Of a stretch of DNA of 64,000 bases, positions 13,401 to 24,638 are shown one piece after another. Source of the DNA: Onchocerca lupi (lineage: Eukaryota > Nematoda > Chromadorea > Rhabditida > Onchocercidae). Both the position numbers and the translations under genes were made by a program. The notes beneath the pieces were generated by a model. The model was not told where the DNA came from and ran no database searches. It saw only the letters and a program-made list of their open reading frames with translations. Numbering within the stretch: the first letter of the stretch is position 1; the number at the start of each line of letters is the position of its first letter. Location: positions 62,001-126,000 of the forward strand of contig JAOVVO010000046.1 in the NCBI GenBank assembly GCA_028564675.1, in the 5' to 3' direction.

Positions 13401-13416
13401 TGTGAGCAAATGTTGA
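7416..13416 (+). CDS. PAXBP1 / GCFC-domain protein (GC-rich sequence DNA-binding factor homologue)
   Basis: Nuclear GCFC-family protein, linked in animals to PAX3/7 and to spliceosome-associated complexes. Eighteen exons: 7416-7686, 8118-8299, 8421-8526, 8617-8726, 8988-9064, 9295-9380, 9567-9652, 9760-9910, 10110-10176, 10276-10465, 10574-10764, 10828-10943, 11038-11237, 11560-11707, 12168-12363, 12456-12522, 12915-13128, 13368-13416; about 835 residues (human about 917). Order: basic N-terminus (MFRKVKSRNNLRQR), acidic DDDDHDD tract, Gln run, charged coiled-coil (VEMLERERAKMEAVMK; AEFEKANTQIQENKEM), an Arg-rich segment followed by EGLSTDDEE, then the GCFC domain (DTLDDFCRIDRILSRFVDWL; AYIHLCIPKLISLFIRLEL; VNSMRWYED). 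The start follows an acceptor (ACTTTTAG) by two bases, suggesting trans-splicing. AATAAA at 13470-13475. One junction (12522 to 12915) does not keep phase with the obvious splice sites, so a small exon or an indel is missed there. Confidence 0.9.
12722..12797. repeat. Intronic tandem duplication (about 39-bp unit)
   Basis: Two adjacent units starting TTCATCCATAAAT and ending GCTTCTTGTTTTT (12722-12757 and 12761-12797) differ at a few bases. They lie in the intron of the PAXBP1 gene where the reading phase is unresolved, and are followed by T-rich sequence with regularly spaced G residues (about 12790-12840). Confidence 0.7.
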
Positions 13417-13843
13417 TTAATTGTTTCTAGTATTTCTGATTGATGGTTAATTGACTGTACAAACTTTAAAATAAAAATTATTTGTCTAATTTGTTATTGT
13501 GGTTTCGTTTATGAATGTATTTCAAACTTTAGTTCAAGTTATTATGTGGCATAAATCGTTCACTGAAAATGTTTGAATAAAATTATATAAAATGCTTGTT
13601 TATAAAGCGCAGTTAAAGGAGTTTATTTTAACAAGGCTCGCTTTTAACTAAGTGTGATATTTCTATGCTGGAATTCTCAGCAAAAAAGATAAGTCGACAG
13701 ATGTCTAAAGCAAATTAGCTTTACGACAAATGGTTGAATATTGTATTTGCTTAAATGGCTTTGGAAGCCTTAGGAATTGGGTGCTGATTGGGTTTTGATT
13801 TTAAATGATTTAAAAACATGAGGCGATTTTTACGTTTCAGAAC
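13417..13843. other. Intergenic spacer, PAXBP1 to syntaxin-17
   Basis: Contains the PAXBP1 3' UTR with AATAAA at 13470-13475 and, at its right end, an acceptor-like TTTACGTTTCAG directly before the syntaxin-17 start. Same-strand genes about 430 bases apart could form an operon with a long spacer, but the sequence does not decide this. Confidence 0.5.
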
Positions 13844-14122
13844 ATGGATTGGCGTCGAGCTTTGATAATTATTGAACGATTTGAAAACGTGACTAGAGTA
13901 AATCTTCGTGAGCTACACTTACTCTTCCTGAGTATTGATGAGGTGACTGTTTCAAATGGGTCGTGATTTTAAAAAAGAATATTTCTGGTTATAGCAGTAT
14001 TTTAAATTCGCAGTTCAAAACATTCGAATTGTTTTTTTATGGATAAAATCATTCCAAAATGAATCTCAGCAGTGCTTAAAGCAGAAAATAATCTATTAAT
14101 TATGCTGTGTTTCGAGTTTTTT

Positions 14123-14153
<31 letters not shown>

Positions 14154-15563
14154 TAGAACAACTCGGTGATGGATTCCAGAAGCATAGCATCCAAAAAGCG
14201 AGATGCTTCACAGAAAATTGATCAGCTATTGGATGGTCTGCAGCAAGTTCTGAATTTGCGAGCTCATCTAAGCATAACTGATCGGGAGCGCTTCGACGTA
14301 CACATTGAACCAATTCGAATTCAAATTCAGGGGATTGTCAATGCATTAAATAGGCTTGCTACTGCTGAAACATTAGAAAAGGACAATATTTATAATGATT
14401 TATATGAGAAATCTTTGTCGGCAGAAGAAACGAAGGTTTCTTTAATTGCTTAATCTACTTCTTACTGAGGACGAAATGAGGTTAGAAGAATATTTTGCAT
14501 AACTGAAACGTTGCACCGAAGTCATTGATTCTTGCAAGTTTATTTTTTGTTTATTATTGGATCATCTTGCTGGAGTTTTCGTGCATTACGCCTACATTTT
14601 TTAGGAAAATAGATTACAGGAAGACAAACAAATAAGAATAAATTCATTGCATTCACAAGTAAAACAAGCTAAAATGAATGCCAAAGAAATGAAGAAATTG
14701 GCCTGTGTAAGTTAATTTTGACATTCACGTGATTATAATAATCTGAATTTCATAATAATAAGATATCAAGAAAAATCCAACTTAAATTGGTGCCTTGAAA
14801 TTTATTTTTTAGGATATCGAAGATTTGAATGAAATGATGATGCAACTTGTTCAGCTCGTTCATGTAAGTATGACATCTAATAATTTTATTTAGTTAAATG
14901 ATATCAGAGAAGAATTGGAAATTTTGATACAGTGAAAAGCAGCTGGACTCATCCGCTTGATACCCAATCTCTTTTTCGTTTATTTTGATAGTTTCTGTTA
15001 TATTATCATTGCGTTTACTCAAAATTTGATCAACATTCGGTTGAAATCAAATTTCCTTTATAGACGCAGCATGAAGTTGTTGACAGTATTGAGGAACACA
15101 TCGAAAAAGCTCAGTTAGATGTTCACAAAACTCAAAAAAATTTGAAAAAAGCTCAAGTCGCGCAAACAACGAAGTATCCGATGGTTGCAGCGACTGTTGG
15201 TAGTATCGCAGTGGGTGGCCCCGTGGGGATCGCTGCAGGTTCTACGGCAGCCGGTATTTTTGCTGCTTTTGGGGGCGCTATTGTTGGTTAGTTTTATTTT
15301 TTATCGATTTTGCACGGTTTTTTTTGCATTTCATCAAAGACTGCTAAATTTTAGTAAATACGGTTACATGAATATCCTATTGATAGAGCTGCGGGGAAAT
15401 CTCTTTCGTAAACCAGAGCTCAGTGGAAAGAATTAAACCTTGAAATTCAGTTCAGTTGGTCTCTATATGACATTGCCCCAATTGTTCTATATTAAATTAT
15501 TTTTAAGGTATGTGGAGTGGGAAATATTTTCGTCGGAAGGTTCAGGAAACGGCGAATAGATGA
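13844..15563 (+). CDS. Syntaxin-17 (Qa-SNARE of autophagosome-lysosome fusion)
   Basis: Syntaxin-17 inserts into completed autophagosomes and pairs with SNAP29 and VAMP7/8-type SNAREs to fuse them with lysosomes. Six phase-matched exons: 13844-13942, 14157-14435, 14605-14706, 14813-14863, 15064-15286, 15508-15563; 269 residues (human 302). The N-terminal half is helical (MDWRRALIIIERFENVTRV, then HLSITDRERFDVHIEPIRI). The SNARE motif spans about residues 160-215 (DIEDLNEMMMQLVQLVH; TQHEVVDSIEEHIEKAQLDV). It is followed by the hallmark of this syntaxin, a C-terminal hairpin of two Gly/Ala-rich membrane segments (VGSIAVGGPVGIAAG; AAGIFAAFGGAIVGG), then a basic tail (KYFRRKVQE). The double hairpin separates it from other syntaxins. 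The acceptor TTTCAG sits three bases before ATG, suggesting trans-splicing. AATAAA at 15781-15786. The pyrimidine tract before exon 2 is an uninterrupted T run of about 27 (14126-14152). Confidence 0.92.
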
Positions 15564-16498
15564 AATAACCATGGATTAATTCCAGAAATTTCAACAGTTA
15601 TTGGGATGCAGATGCAGTCAACATACTCATTGCTTATTAGCTAAATATTTTGCTCTGCCCCACCTATGTATCATTACCAAGGTCATTCCCTTTAATTCAT
15701 TGTTTTGTAAATGATGTAAAGATTGTCCTTGATTTCAGCCATGATTCCACATATTAAGATGATAGTGTTTTTTTCGTCTAAATAAAAATCTCTTTATCCA
15801 GACTATCCTTTGAAAATCTTCAAGCATGTAAATCTTATCCGAATAGATTTATACAGATTTATCAATCGGAAACAACTCGAATGATGTTTACAATTAAATA
15901 TAGGAAAAATATATGCAATCGGAAAAACAGTCACTCTGGGAGAAAACTCGGTTTTTTTTTTTTTTTTTTTTTCCGAAGGAAAAATTTAACAAAACAAAGT
16001 GTGTTTAAGAAAAGTAATACTAATGGATAAGAAGATGGCCATAGATGATCTTGAATTGAAGATCTTTCCCAGTGGTTCTATTCGTTTTATCCACTGATTT
16101 AATTTCCTTCTATAAATTATTCTCTACTGCTTTAGACTAATTATTAAAATGAACTGACAGTTGCAACACGCTAACTTTATGACTGGAAATAGAAAAAGAA
16201 CTTATAAATAAAGCAGCTCCAGGAAAAGTACATCAAAAATGTTCTCAAAAACATCCATAAGCATGATAGTTGGCTAACATCAGGAAGAAACAAAATTAGC
16301 GCATCAGCTATAAATGTGTTGTATAAGAGCAAATAAAAAGAGCAATTCAGATTTCTATGAAAAGAAGAGCTAAAATTTTAACAGAATTTATACTATGAAT
16401 AATCATTTCATGAATTTTTTTTTTAAATCTTAAAACCCAGGGAATACACCAAAGTTTGCAGGATGAATTCTCCTTTTTAAGTCACTAAATTCGTAGAA
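15564..16498. other. Intergenic between convergent genes
   Basis: Holds the 3' UTR of syntaxin-17 (AATAAA at 15781-15786) and presumably that of the Hsp40 gene from the other side. A T run lies at about 15953-15972. Nothing else was seen. Confidence 0.5.
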
Positions 16499-19400
16499 CT
16501 ATGATTGGGCGCATTGGACATTATGTGTGCCACCACTCATTTCTTCATCTTCCTCATCAGCATCATCTTGATACACTTCACCACTACGACCTTTTTTTTC
16601 ATAACGATGCTCTTCATAAGACATCAGAGAAACTTCTTCTACGTTTTCGCCTTGTGGTAACGGACCTGTTTGTGGGCGACCGCCTAAGAGTGCTTCTAGA
16701 TACTGAAAGAATAAAAAATTTCAACTCGAAAATAGGAATTAGTTCCTTAAAAAGAGCATCAATAACGAGAAACAAAAGTACAGCTAAGAATAAGCTTCTA
16801 AAACCAAATAATGTAAAGTGATCCAAATAGTTATTCCAGAAAAACCAACCTCCAGAAAAAGTATTAATCCCGTTTTAAAGCAAAACTGAAAAAAAAAAAC
16901 CTTGTAATCATTTTCGTCTTTCAAAAAATTATCCTCCGGAAATTCGATTTTGAATTTAATGAACAGAACACCTCCAGCACCTGGACTATCCGCTATGGGC
17001 ATCCCTTCATTACGAATACCACGAATGCAATCTATTCAAAAGTTTTTATTTATATTTTCTGTTTTGTTCACAATATTTATATTTTATGTCTTAAGATCCT
17101 ATTCACCGACATATATAAAATATTACTGATAGTTCTTATCAAAATATGAGCTCTGATTTCGATTCCATATAAGATTTCAAATTTAAATCAATAAAGACAA
17201 GTTTTTGTACAAAGATATCTGATAAAATTAGATTGCACATAGTAAACATAATGTACCTCGAGATGAAATGTGTGAAACAAACCTCCAACATTCCTCGATA
17301 ATTCAGATGTTGCCATTTCATACTGCGACAAGATACAAAGAAGAGATTTTCGGTAAGAAATATTAAATTTAATGATTTATTTCTATAAATAAATATCAGT
17401 ACCTGGTTCCAAAATATCATTGGGTCGAGTAGTTACTACCAGTTCTCTACCATCCAAATGTTTGATTACAAATTGACAACCACATAATGCATCACTTAAT
17501 GATATTTTCCTGAAATCAAATTTTTAATTTCCTTTAAAAATAACTTAAATTTCAAAAAATGTCAAAAAAGAAATTCTAATAAATGATAATTGTTGAAACA
17601 CAAGCTTTCAGATATTATACGACAGTTATGTTTCACAATGTACAAAAAAATTTTATACTTGAAACTTACTTTTGCATAAATAAATTGTCACCTTGTCTCT
17701 GGAATATTTCGTGTGGTTTAGATTGCACAACGATTATCACATCTCCTGGTTCAACTCCTGGCTGTAAAAATAGACAGGATCAAACAGATAAATTTTTCAA
17801 AAAACCTTGTCGTCCTTCGGTTTATAAATTAGAAATTATTTCAAAAATCTCCATAATTCTAGCTATCAGAGAATGCAGACCTCTTGATCTCCTTCACCCC
17901 TAAAGCAAATCTTCTGTCCATCATGCATCCCTCTCTGAATGACCACTTCCAACATCTTTTTTTCAGTTAGAGTTTTCTCGCCTCTACATGTTTTGCATCG
18001 ATCTTTTTCCGGTATTTTCGTTCCTGCAATTAATTCTACTCATAAAAAAGTTCAAATGGAATAGCTAGATCAAAAATCAGACTCACAAAGCGCAATGTCC
18101 CCAATGTGTCACTGAAATATTGATTTGAATGTTATTTCTCTCATCTTAGAAGTATTGTTACTGATAACAAAAGTCAATTTCTAAATATTTTAAAATCTTG
18201 AATATGTGAAATCAAAAAAATGTGAAAAATCACTGCAATGCCATGAAATCAAAATTTCCAGGAAATCTTCAACGACTTTCTCTTCAACTGAGTCTAAAAT
18301 CTGAAAAAAGAAGCATGACAATACGTCATCTTAGAATGTTGTATATCATATTCCAACCTGCTCCGTTGCATTCTGGGCACTGTATTTGCATTTGCTGGAT
18401 CAGACCGGAACCAAGTTTCCTTATGATGTTCTTGACACCAACCCCACGACATTCTTGACAGTCGTACGATACTCCTTCTTTACCACCACGACTATAAAAG
18501 GATTAAAAAAGTTCAAGAACCATTAGAAAACACGATATGAATAGTGAAATCAGAAGGACTCCATAGTTTCGAATAACAGAATATAACTAAAATAATAAAT
18601 GAGGATGTCGATAACAACTAGAGATCCCAAAACAAAACGATATTCATTTTTATTTCAAATGATAACTAAGAACATGTATATCCCCAAAAAATAACAGTTC
18701 CAAAGCTAAACATTAGGATTAAAAATTATCCGATTTGAGGGACAGTTCGAATCAAAAAATTCAATCTTAGATCTTACACAGACATATATCTGCGTTATCG
18801 TCTAATTATTTCATAGCACTTATCTCTGTAATAATATGACGTCATACCACAATTATGTCTTTAAATCATCGGTCATTGGTCGATACAACATCATGTACAA
18901 GACAACTTAATAAAGGCGTTATTGAAAACAGTGCAAAACTATCAATATTAGGTGAAAAGAATGTATAAAATTAATCAAATTAATACTGATCTGATTAAAA
19001 AATATAGGTAATCAGAGATCTGCTTGAGAAAATATTGCAAGAAAATCTTTCTAATAGATATATCAGATATAAAGAGATAAGTCCTCAATCGTAAACAACA
19101 TGTTCTTATAAATGCCACATTAAGCATCCTAAGAAATGTCTATACTAGGAAAATTCGAGAAGATTATCTGAAAATTTCTTCATTTGAAAAATAAAGTCAA
19201 AATCTCGATCTAAAAGCATTTTTTAAAACTAATGATAACTTCAAACATGCCTGCAGTTGGGGTGGTAACATGACACTTGTTTGACTGATGAAAACAACTA
19301 AAAGTTTATCTCAAAAAGAAATCTCCAATCACTGGAGAAAGATTTTCAGCAGCATTAAGAAGCGTAAAATAAGGTGTTAATGCATATATCTATGTTCATT

Positions 19401-20231
19401 CAGAGGAAAAATGTCCACTTGAAAAGCATAAAAAATATACGTAATATTTGTGTAATTTCGAAATAGAGTTCCGATACATTCATTAACTCACCCATGACAA
19501 CTGCTGCAAATAACTCGTTTTGACAGCTGCAATTTGGATTTTTTGCCATTGTAGAGATCTTCCAAAGATACTTTTAATGGATGAGCCATGTCCTGACCAC
19601 GCATTTTTCTCCGTCGTCCACCACTACCACCAAAAAATGACGAAAGCCCACCGCCACCAAATAACGTTGAAAAAAGATCTTCAGCACCGGAAAAGCCTCC
19701 TATAATGATACATCATTATACTACATTTAAGTTCATGGAAATGTTACAAAATCTCATTTGAAAGATAAAAGGGAAATTTATTCCTGATACATTTTTCACT
19801 TACCGCTATCACCTTCCTTGATACCGTCGAGTCCTCTAGCATCATAAACTCCTCTTCGTTCTGGATTACTTAGCACTTCATAAGCAAACGATATTTCCTT
19901 GAACTTATCACCATGAGATGGATTCTTATCGGGATGATACTCTTTCGCCAAATGTCGATAAGACTAAAGAACCAAATTAAAGTGTTAACAGCACATTAAA
20001 AAAAAATCTTTCATTGGCAGTCTTGGTTTGTCGAAGTGGAAAAATATTATTCTGTTGCTTTATCAGTTTCTCTTTTCTCTTTTTCAAAAGAGATCTTTGG
20101 TATGTTAAAAAAAAAGCTACCTTCTTAATTTCATCTTCGGTAGCATTCGGTTTCACTTTCAGAATATCATATAATGTTGTATCTACCGGACCATTCATGC
20201 GACCGCTACCGTTCATTCGATGAAAAAACAT
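16499..20231 (-). CDS. Type I Hsp40 co-chaperone, DNAJA2/DNJ-19-like, with CaaX tail
   Basis: Co-chaperone that delivers unfolded clients to Hsp70 and stimulates its ATPase; cytosolic and often farnesylated. Nine exons on the minus strand: 20231-20121, 19963-19804, 19699-19492, 18491-18358, 18023-17881, 17761-17670, 17509-17403, 17031-16901, 16702-16499; 429 residues (human DNAJA2 412). Order: J domain with HPD (AKEYHPDKNP), Gly/Phe-rich linker (FSTLFGGGGLSSFFGGSGG), HPLKVSLEDLYNGKKSKLQL, the zinc-binding CxxCxGxG-type repeats (CSSCHGRG, CQECRGVG, CPECNGAG, CKTCRGE), then C-terminal client-binding domains. It ends NVQCAQS, so CAQS forms a CaaX box, as in DNAJA1 and DNAJA2. Start: first Met at 20231; a Met five residues on is also possible. 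An acceptor (TTTTGTTTTCAG, 20313) lies 82 bases upstream, likely a trans-splice site. The third intron (18492-19491) is 1 kb, unusually long here. Confidence 0.95.
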
Positions 20232-20306
20232 TGTTGGCTAGTTTCCTCAAATTAGTGTCTTTATAGAATAATTGAAAGAATGAAATCTATCAGCCGAAAT
20301 TCGCAA

Positions 20307-20779
20307 TCAAATCTGAAAACAAAAATATGTCAAATAAGTTTCAGCCCGTTGCAAAGGTTCCTTTGATCGAAACACTGCAGCATTTTGGCACATCGATCGA
20401 AGTCCATTCCTAATTATAAGTCCATCAGATGACAATGTATATAAAGAATAGCCATCGAAGCTGAACTGTTGGGAAGGAAGTTATATTATGACGTAGTACT
20501 ATCATCCCCAAATACTATTGCTGTCTCATCGCGATAACAAAGCAATTCTCATTCAGTTTAATTATATAAGTGACTGAAATTAATGGGAAAAGCGGAAAAA
20601 AGAAAAGATGAAAATTAAAGAGATCAAGTCTATGGAATACTATAAACAGAGAATGAATACGATGGATCAACAAACAGTGACCCATGCTTTCTTGCACTTC
20701 AACTAAATGCCTAAATGCTCTTTTAGAGCATTTTTGATCCGAACAGCTCAAGTGGAAATACCTTCTTGACCCGAATCAT
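20307..20779 (-). CDS. Small split reading frame upstream of the Hsp40 gene, function unknown
   Basis: Two phase-matched segments. A 24-base exon (20785-20762) follows a TATTTCAG acceptor and contains ATG at 20779, giving MIRVKK. After GT..CAACAG it joins 20465-20307, beginning FSFDGYSLYTLSSDGLIIRN and ending at TGA 20309-20307; 58 residues in all. Codon character is coding-like, and the FSFDGYSLYTLSSDG stretch faintly recalls a WD-repeat strand. I do not recognise the protein. The stop overlaps the acceptor that probably starts the Hsp40 mRNA (20313), so the two could be co-transcribed, or this could instead be upstream leader sequence of the Hsp40 gene. The 3' part (YLTYFCFQI) reads through a pyrimidine tract and may not be translated. 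Confidence 0.35.
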
Positions 20780-20785
20780 ATCAAC

Positions 20786-21330
20786 CTGAAATAGAATAAT
20801 GTCCGATCGACCGACATTCTCTTCTCCACCTGCACATTATATCCTCTCGCCGCTCCCTTCCGTAGAAAGTTCTAGTCCCAACTGCCACCCACTCTCGACA
20901 GTTACGGTAGGACGGCGCTATGATTCTAGTCATTTATTACAGCTCAAAATCGTCCGGAATGATGCGATGAAGTTAACGATCTGTGTGGTCGGTGTAGAAT
21001 TGGAATGATAGTGGACGTTTTAATTTTTATTTGCGCGTTTACTCATTATTTGCACGTTCACATCATTTTTTACACGTTACATCAAGTTGCTAAGTGTTAT
21101 GTCATCTCATTGGAGTTCGGACATCCGATAGAAAACATTATAATTATCGCACAGATGACTCAAATGATCAGGAAAGAAATGTCCGACCATATCAACTAAA
21201 TGCATATTTTCCGTTACTACGAAATTATATAAAATATACTGCTATGTGAAATAGAACAGTTAAAAACTGGAATTATTTATACAAATTTCATTCAAAAAGA
21301 CAATTTCATTACAAATGTAAATAGCAATTT
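20786..21330. other. Intergenic, GC-richer than surroundings
   Basis: Bases 20800-20960 are clearly richer in G+C than the neighbouring intergenic DNA and carry several CpG-containing words (CGATCGACCGAC, CGCCGCTCCC). This could be a promoter-proximal segment for the minus-strand genes. The open plus-strand frame through it has no recognisable features. Confidence 0.35.
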
Positions 21331-21884
21331 CTAGTAAGATTCTGTCTCATCGATTGTATTCCGTCGATTTTTCTCAAAATTATTTTGAGCGAAATGGTCA
21401 AGTTTTTGGGTAATTTCAGCCCATCTTCTGCTCAAGCAGTCATCGCCATTGTAAATAGTCGGTGTATGCACTGCAACACTCCCCTTATCAATATCTCTTC
21501 TAAATATTTCAAATCAGTTCTATTCGAGAAAGATTAGAAGGAGACTAATATTCAGCATTTATTCAAAAAGAAAAAAGTTGCGAAATATGATCATTCCAGT
21601 CTGTCAAATCTATGATGAATTACCGTGATGATTGAAGAGTAATTCGTGAACAGTGTTTCGTTAAAAACTCGTAGTAAATCTTATCATTGCACAAATATGG
21701 TATTTATTTTTGTTTGAAATTTTAAAAATTCAGTTTCCTTCGATTTCTTTTTAAATTTACACGCAATTAGATGGAAGGAGCAGTTACCTTGATAAGCATG
21801 AACTGGGAAATCATCATTATAATACGATTCCTCGTTGGGAGCATAATTAATAAACATAGCTTGTCTTTCGCTAGATATATACAT
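21331..21884 (-). CDS. Hypothetical two-exon protein, 86 residues
   Basis: Exon 21884-21788 starts MYISSERQAMFINYAPNE and ends CAA G before a GTAACT donor. It joins in phase to 21494-21331, giving DIDKGSVAVHTPTIYNGDD, a Trp/Lys/Asn-rich stretch and the end RRNTIDETESY before TAG. Composition is soluble, Tyr- and Asp-rich at the N-terminus, basic then acidic at the end; there is no membrane segment or signal peptide. The acceptor (AAGAG before ATATTG) is a little weak. Upstream at 21976 is a good pyrimidine-rich acceptor followed by a short open frame beginning MFEKAEIGVAVD, which could be leader sequence or an extra exon. I recognise no family; it could be the C-terminal end of a larger gene whose other exons I cannot see. 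Confidence 0.4.
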
Positions 21885-22457
21885 GTACTCGCCTTCAGTT
21901 TATAATTTATGATTAAATAATCGCAGCTGTATCTGATCAACTGCTACGCCTATTTCAGCTTTTTCAAACATCACTTGAGAAGAGAGAAGAATAAAATTCA
22001 GGCTGGTACTACCAAAGTTGAATTCGATTTTCCACCGACTTCTCACTTAAGAATCACAATTCTTTGTTATTACTCAATAAGATTCATTGTTGCATACCGG
22101 CATATTTTGTTTCGATCGATTTACCATTTACTTGTATTTCTCTCGTTACTTTCATATTGGGATGTATCTGAATCGTTATTTTTGATTAATCGTTAGTTCA
22201 TAGCATGTATTATCTAATCCAAGTTCAGATTATAATCTTTTGAAATTCAGCAATAAATTCAAAATTCGAATCTATATTTTATTTTATTCAAAATCATCTG
22301 AAGTATGATCAGCGGATGGATAAAAGAGGAATTGAAAATATAATCATCCCAATTGCTTCATGGCACTATTAACCGAAATACCAATCAATTCTAAATGTTA
22401 GTTTTCAAATAGTTCCTCTGAATTATGGCATTTTTGGAAAATTAGACGAAAACGTTT
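21885..22457. other. Gap between two hypothetical genes
   Basis: Contains the acceptor at about 21976 and the short frame MFEKAEIGVAVD discussed with the neighbouring gene. A second coding-like minus-strand stretch lies around 22125-22195 but is closed by stops and lacks an acceptor. No clear gene. Confidence 0.35.
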
Positions 22458-22816
22458 TTAAATTTTCAATAAAAGTAGAAAATCTCCACAACGTAAATGA
22501 CTCGACACTGTTGGTCCTGTAGTAACTGTTGGGAACAACCACTTGCTTCCATTATAATGAAGCGAAATGATGTGAAAGTTTAAGAATTTATGATTATGTA
22601 AAATCGAATTCAGTGTTGTTCGTTGTTGAAATAAAGCACTATGTCCGCCTTGCAGGCGGTTTTTCGAGAGCCTAGTGGCACATACTGAAAATTTAAGAGC
22701 CAAGCACAGGAAGTTTCTTTTAACTTACCTGAGAGTTCGAACTCTTTTTTTTCGGATGAGGTAGTGAATGATTTAATAATGATATGACTATGACATTGTA
22801 TAATATTGTCAGTCAT
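22458..22816 (-). CDS. Hypothetical two-exon protein, 104 residues
   Basis: Exon 22816-22729 (MTDNIIQCHSHIIIKSFT, ending ELS) stops at a strong donor, CAG|GTAAGT. It joins across a 44-base intron with a TTTTCAG acceptor to 22684-22458, in phase, giving VCATRLSKNRLQGGHSALF and a downstream open frame to TAA. The intron is clean by nematode standards, which is the main argument that this is real. I do not recognise the protein; the last 45 residues are less convincingly coding, so the true 3' exon boundary may differ. It could belong with 21331-21884 as one gene, but I found no phase-compatible link. Confidence 0.32.
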
Positions 22817-23756
22817 TATGGTATTTCATTTTTTTCATAATTTTTATTACCGATAGTCAGAAATGAAGTTACGAAAAGCAAATGCACTTTTATTTTCCCG
22901 CGATTTAACTGCAAACTTACATTAAATTCAAACAAAAATAGTAAAGTGATTGGGAATATTTGATGATCGATAGTCTAGAAGCCAGTTCTAATTTCCTTTG
23001 ATTATACCATAGAGACACTCTTTATCTGTTATAAAATATACAACTTGAAAAAATCTTCAAAATTAACTGTGAACTGGGAAAAAAAAATGAAAGAAAAATA
23101 TAAATTTTGAAGTCACATTCATCTTTCATAAGTCAGAATTCAATTTTTAATTTATTTAGCATCTTAAAAACAAAGCAGAATAACAATTTAAGTTAAAAAT
23201 ATGAGAAAGTAAATATTAGTATATGCATATATAATTTGTCATTAAAAAATGCATGTATAAATTAAAAGATTTTGTTCACTATGAAATTAATCTTCTCGTC
23301 AAATTAATCTCAAAATTGACACTTGTGCGACAAAATTACAAAATATATTTATAATAGAAATAGCACACTGAATTAATAATCATCATCAAATCTGGGAAAG
23401 CTTCTGAAATTATGAACAAGTTTTCGGATGAAACTAAATATAAGAAGCTAATTTACCTGAATGTGGATACTTTTACTATCAATATCTTATCTGTTTTTTG
23501 ATCAGCGTCTTACTGATTTCTAGATTATTAAGCATAGTTTTTTAGGTTACATAATGCAAACTTTTTAGGGAGTTGCCGATATCAATAACAGAAGCAGAAG
23601 CACTGATTGATCGAATATTAACGTGATATTTCCTCAATCAGTTTTCATCTTTCCTTTTAAATGCAATAAAAAAAAAGAGCCTAGCAGCATCTGAAAGCAA
23701 CAAATTGCTATCGAAGATTTCTTCAAATGAACAGCTCTATTCTCATCTAACTTTGG
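22817..23756. other. Intergenic, nothing recognised
   Basis: AT-rich, stop-dense in all frames, no repeats or structure noticed beyond short A and T runs. It includes the 3' flank of the Ly6-type gene. Confidence 0.5.
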
Positions 23757-24638
23757 TCATAAAATGAAGAAGAATGGTACTGCAATGGAGATAATGATTG
23801 CAAAAGACGTCGCCGGAGCGACGTTGCACAAATCTCGATCATCGCAACAGCAGAACTTCACTTTGCTGCCGAATAATTCTTGCTCGATGCATTTGTTCTT
23901 ATTAAGCTGAAAAACGAATTTTTTAAATTGATCAAAGAAATGATTTACCTGGAAATCCCATGCAATTCCTAAATATCAAGCATTACTTGGCGCTTCATCT
24001 CGACAAACCCTTTTCAACGATCCTCGTCAACATCATTTTTTTGTCCTTAACCGAAATGTTAGTAGGATATTCTTGACTATTAGCGCGAAATGGAATAAAG
24101 AATAAATTCTCAGCGTATCAACAAGCATGAATAGTATCCCAAGTAATAGTTGTTTATTACTCGTACTAATCTTTCTGCTGTTCAGCATGACAAACATACA
24201 AATGTGAAATATAAAGATCGTAGAAGGAAAGATGGGATATTTTTTTAATTTTTACTTCTATTGGAGAAAATCAATCGATATCAATGCACTTACAATGTAA
24301 ACTTTAATCAAGTAACTGCTGGCAATTTATCTTAAAAATTCTAACAGCAGGGTTCTTAAAATGCAATCAATTTGGTTGTCTTTTTTGTTTGAATTATAAA
24401 GAATGCTGAAACTGACATAACAACGTAAAGTAGAACATCCAGCCTTTTTAACTGTACTTAGTAAATTGACATCGGCCATGGCACGATAGCAGGAATCAGA
24501 TTTCTTGCTACAAACTTCTTTGGTTGTGCCGACTGTCTGACCGCGAATAACGGAGAAACCCGTATAGCATTCAAGTGAACCAACAACATTCCACAACAAT
24601 GACGCATGTAACAGGAAAAAAGTTAGTAATATTATCAT
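23757..24638 (-). CDS. Secreted/GPI-anchored Ly6-uPAR-type small cysteine-rich protein
   Basis: Exons 24638-24417 and 23906-23757 join in phase at a GTCAGT donor; 123 residues. The N-terminal signal peptide (MIILLTFFLLHASLLWNVVG) is followed by a ten-Cys domain opening LECYTGFS and closing CCCDDRDLCN, the CC..D.CN signature of Ly6/uPAR/three-finger folds. A hydrophobic tail (SFAIIISIAVPFFFIL) ends the protein, as in GPI-anchored members. It would be displayed on the outer cell surface. Nematodes have many such proteins, some modulating neuronal receptors, and the exact partner cannot be told from sequence. An acceptor (TTTATTTCAG) lies 12 bases upstream of ATG, suggesting trans-splicing. Confidence in the fold is good; GPI anchoring is inferred from the tail. 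Confidence 0.8.

Noticed and set aside
18071..18110. Mini-exon candidate in the Hsp40 gene (TTTCAG ... GTGAGT)
   Set aside because: Including it would create an in-frame stop; skipping it joins CPECNGAG to TKIPEKDRC in perfect phase.
20799..21008. 69-codon plus-strand frame in GC-richer DNA
   Set aside because: No family resemblance and no splice context; more likely promoter-proximal DNA of minus-strand genes.
22639..22653. CCGCC/GGCGG five-base stem
   Set aside because: Too short to be meaningful, and it lies inside a likely coding exon.
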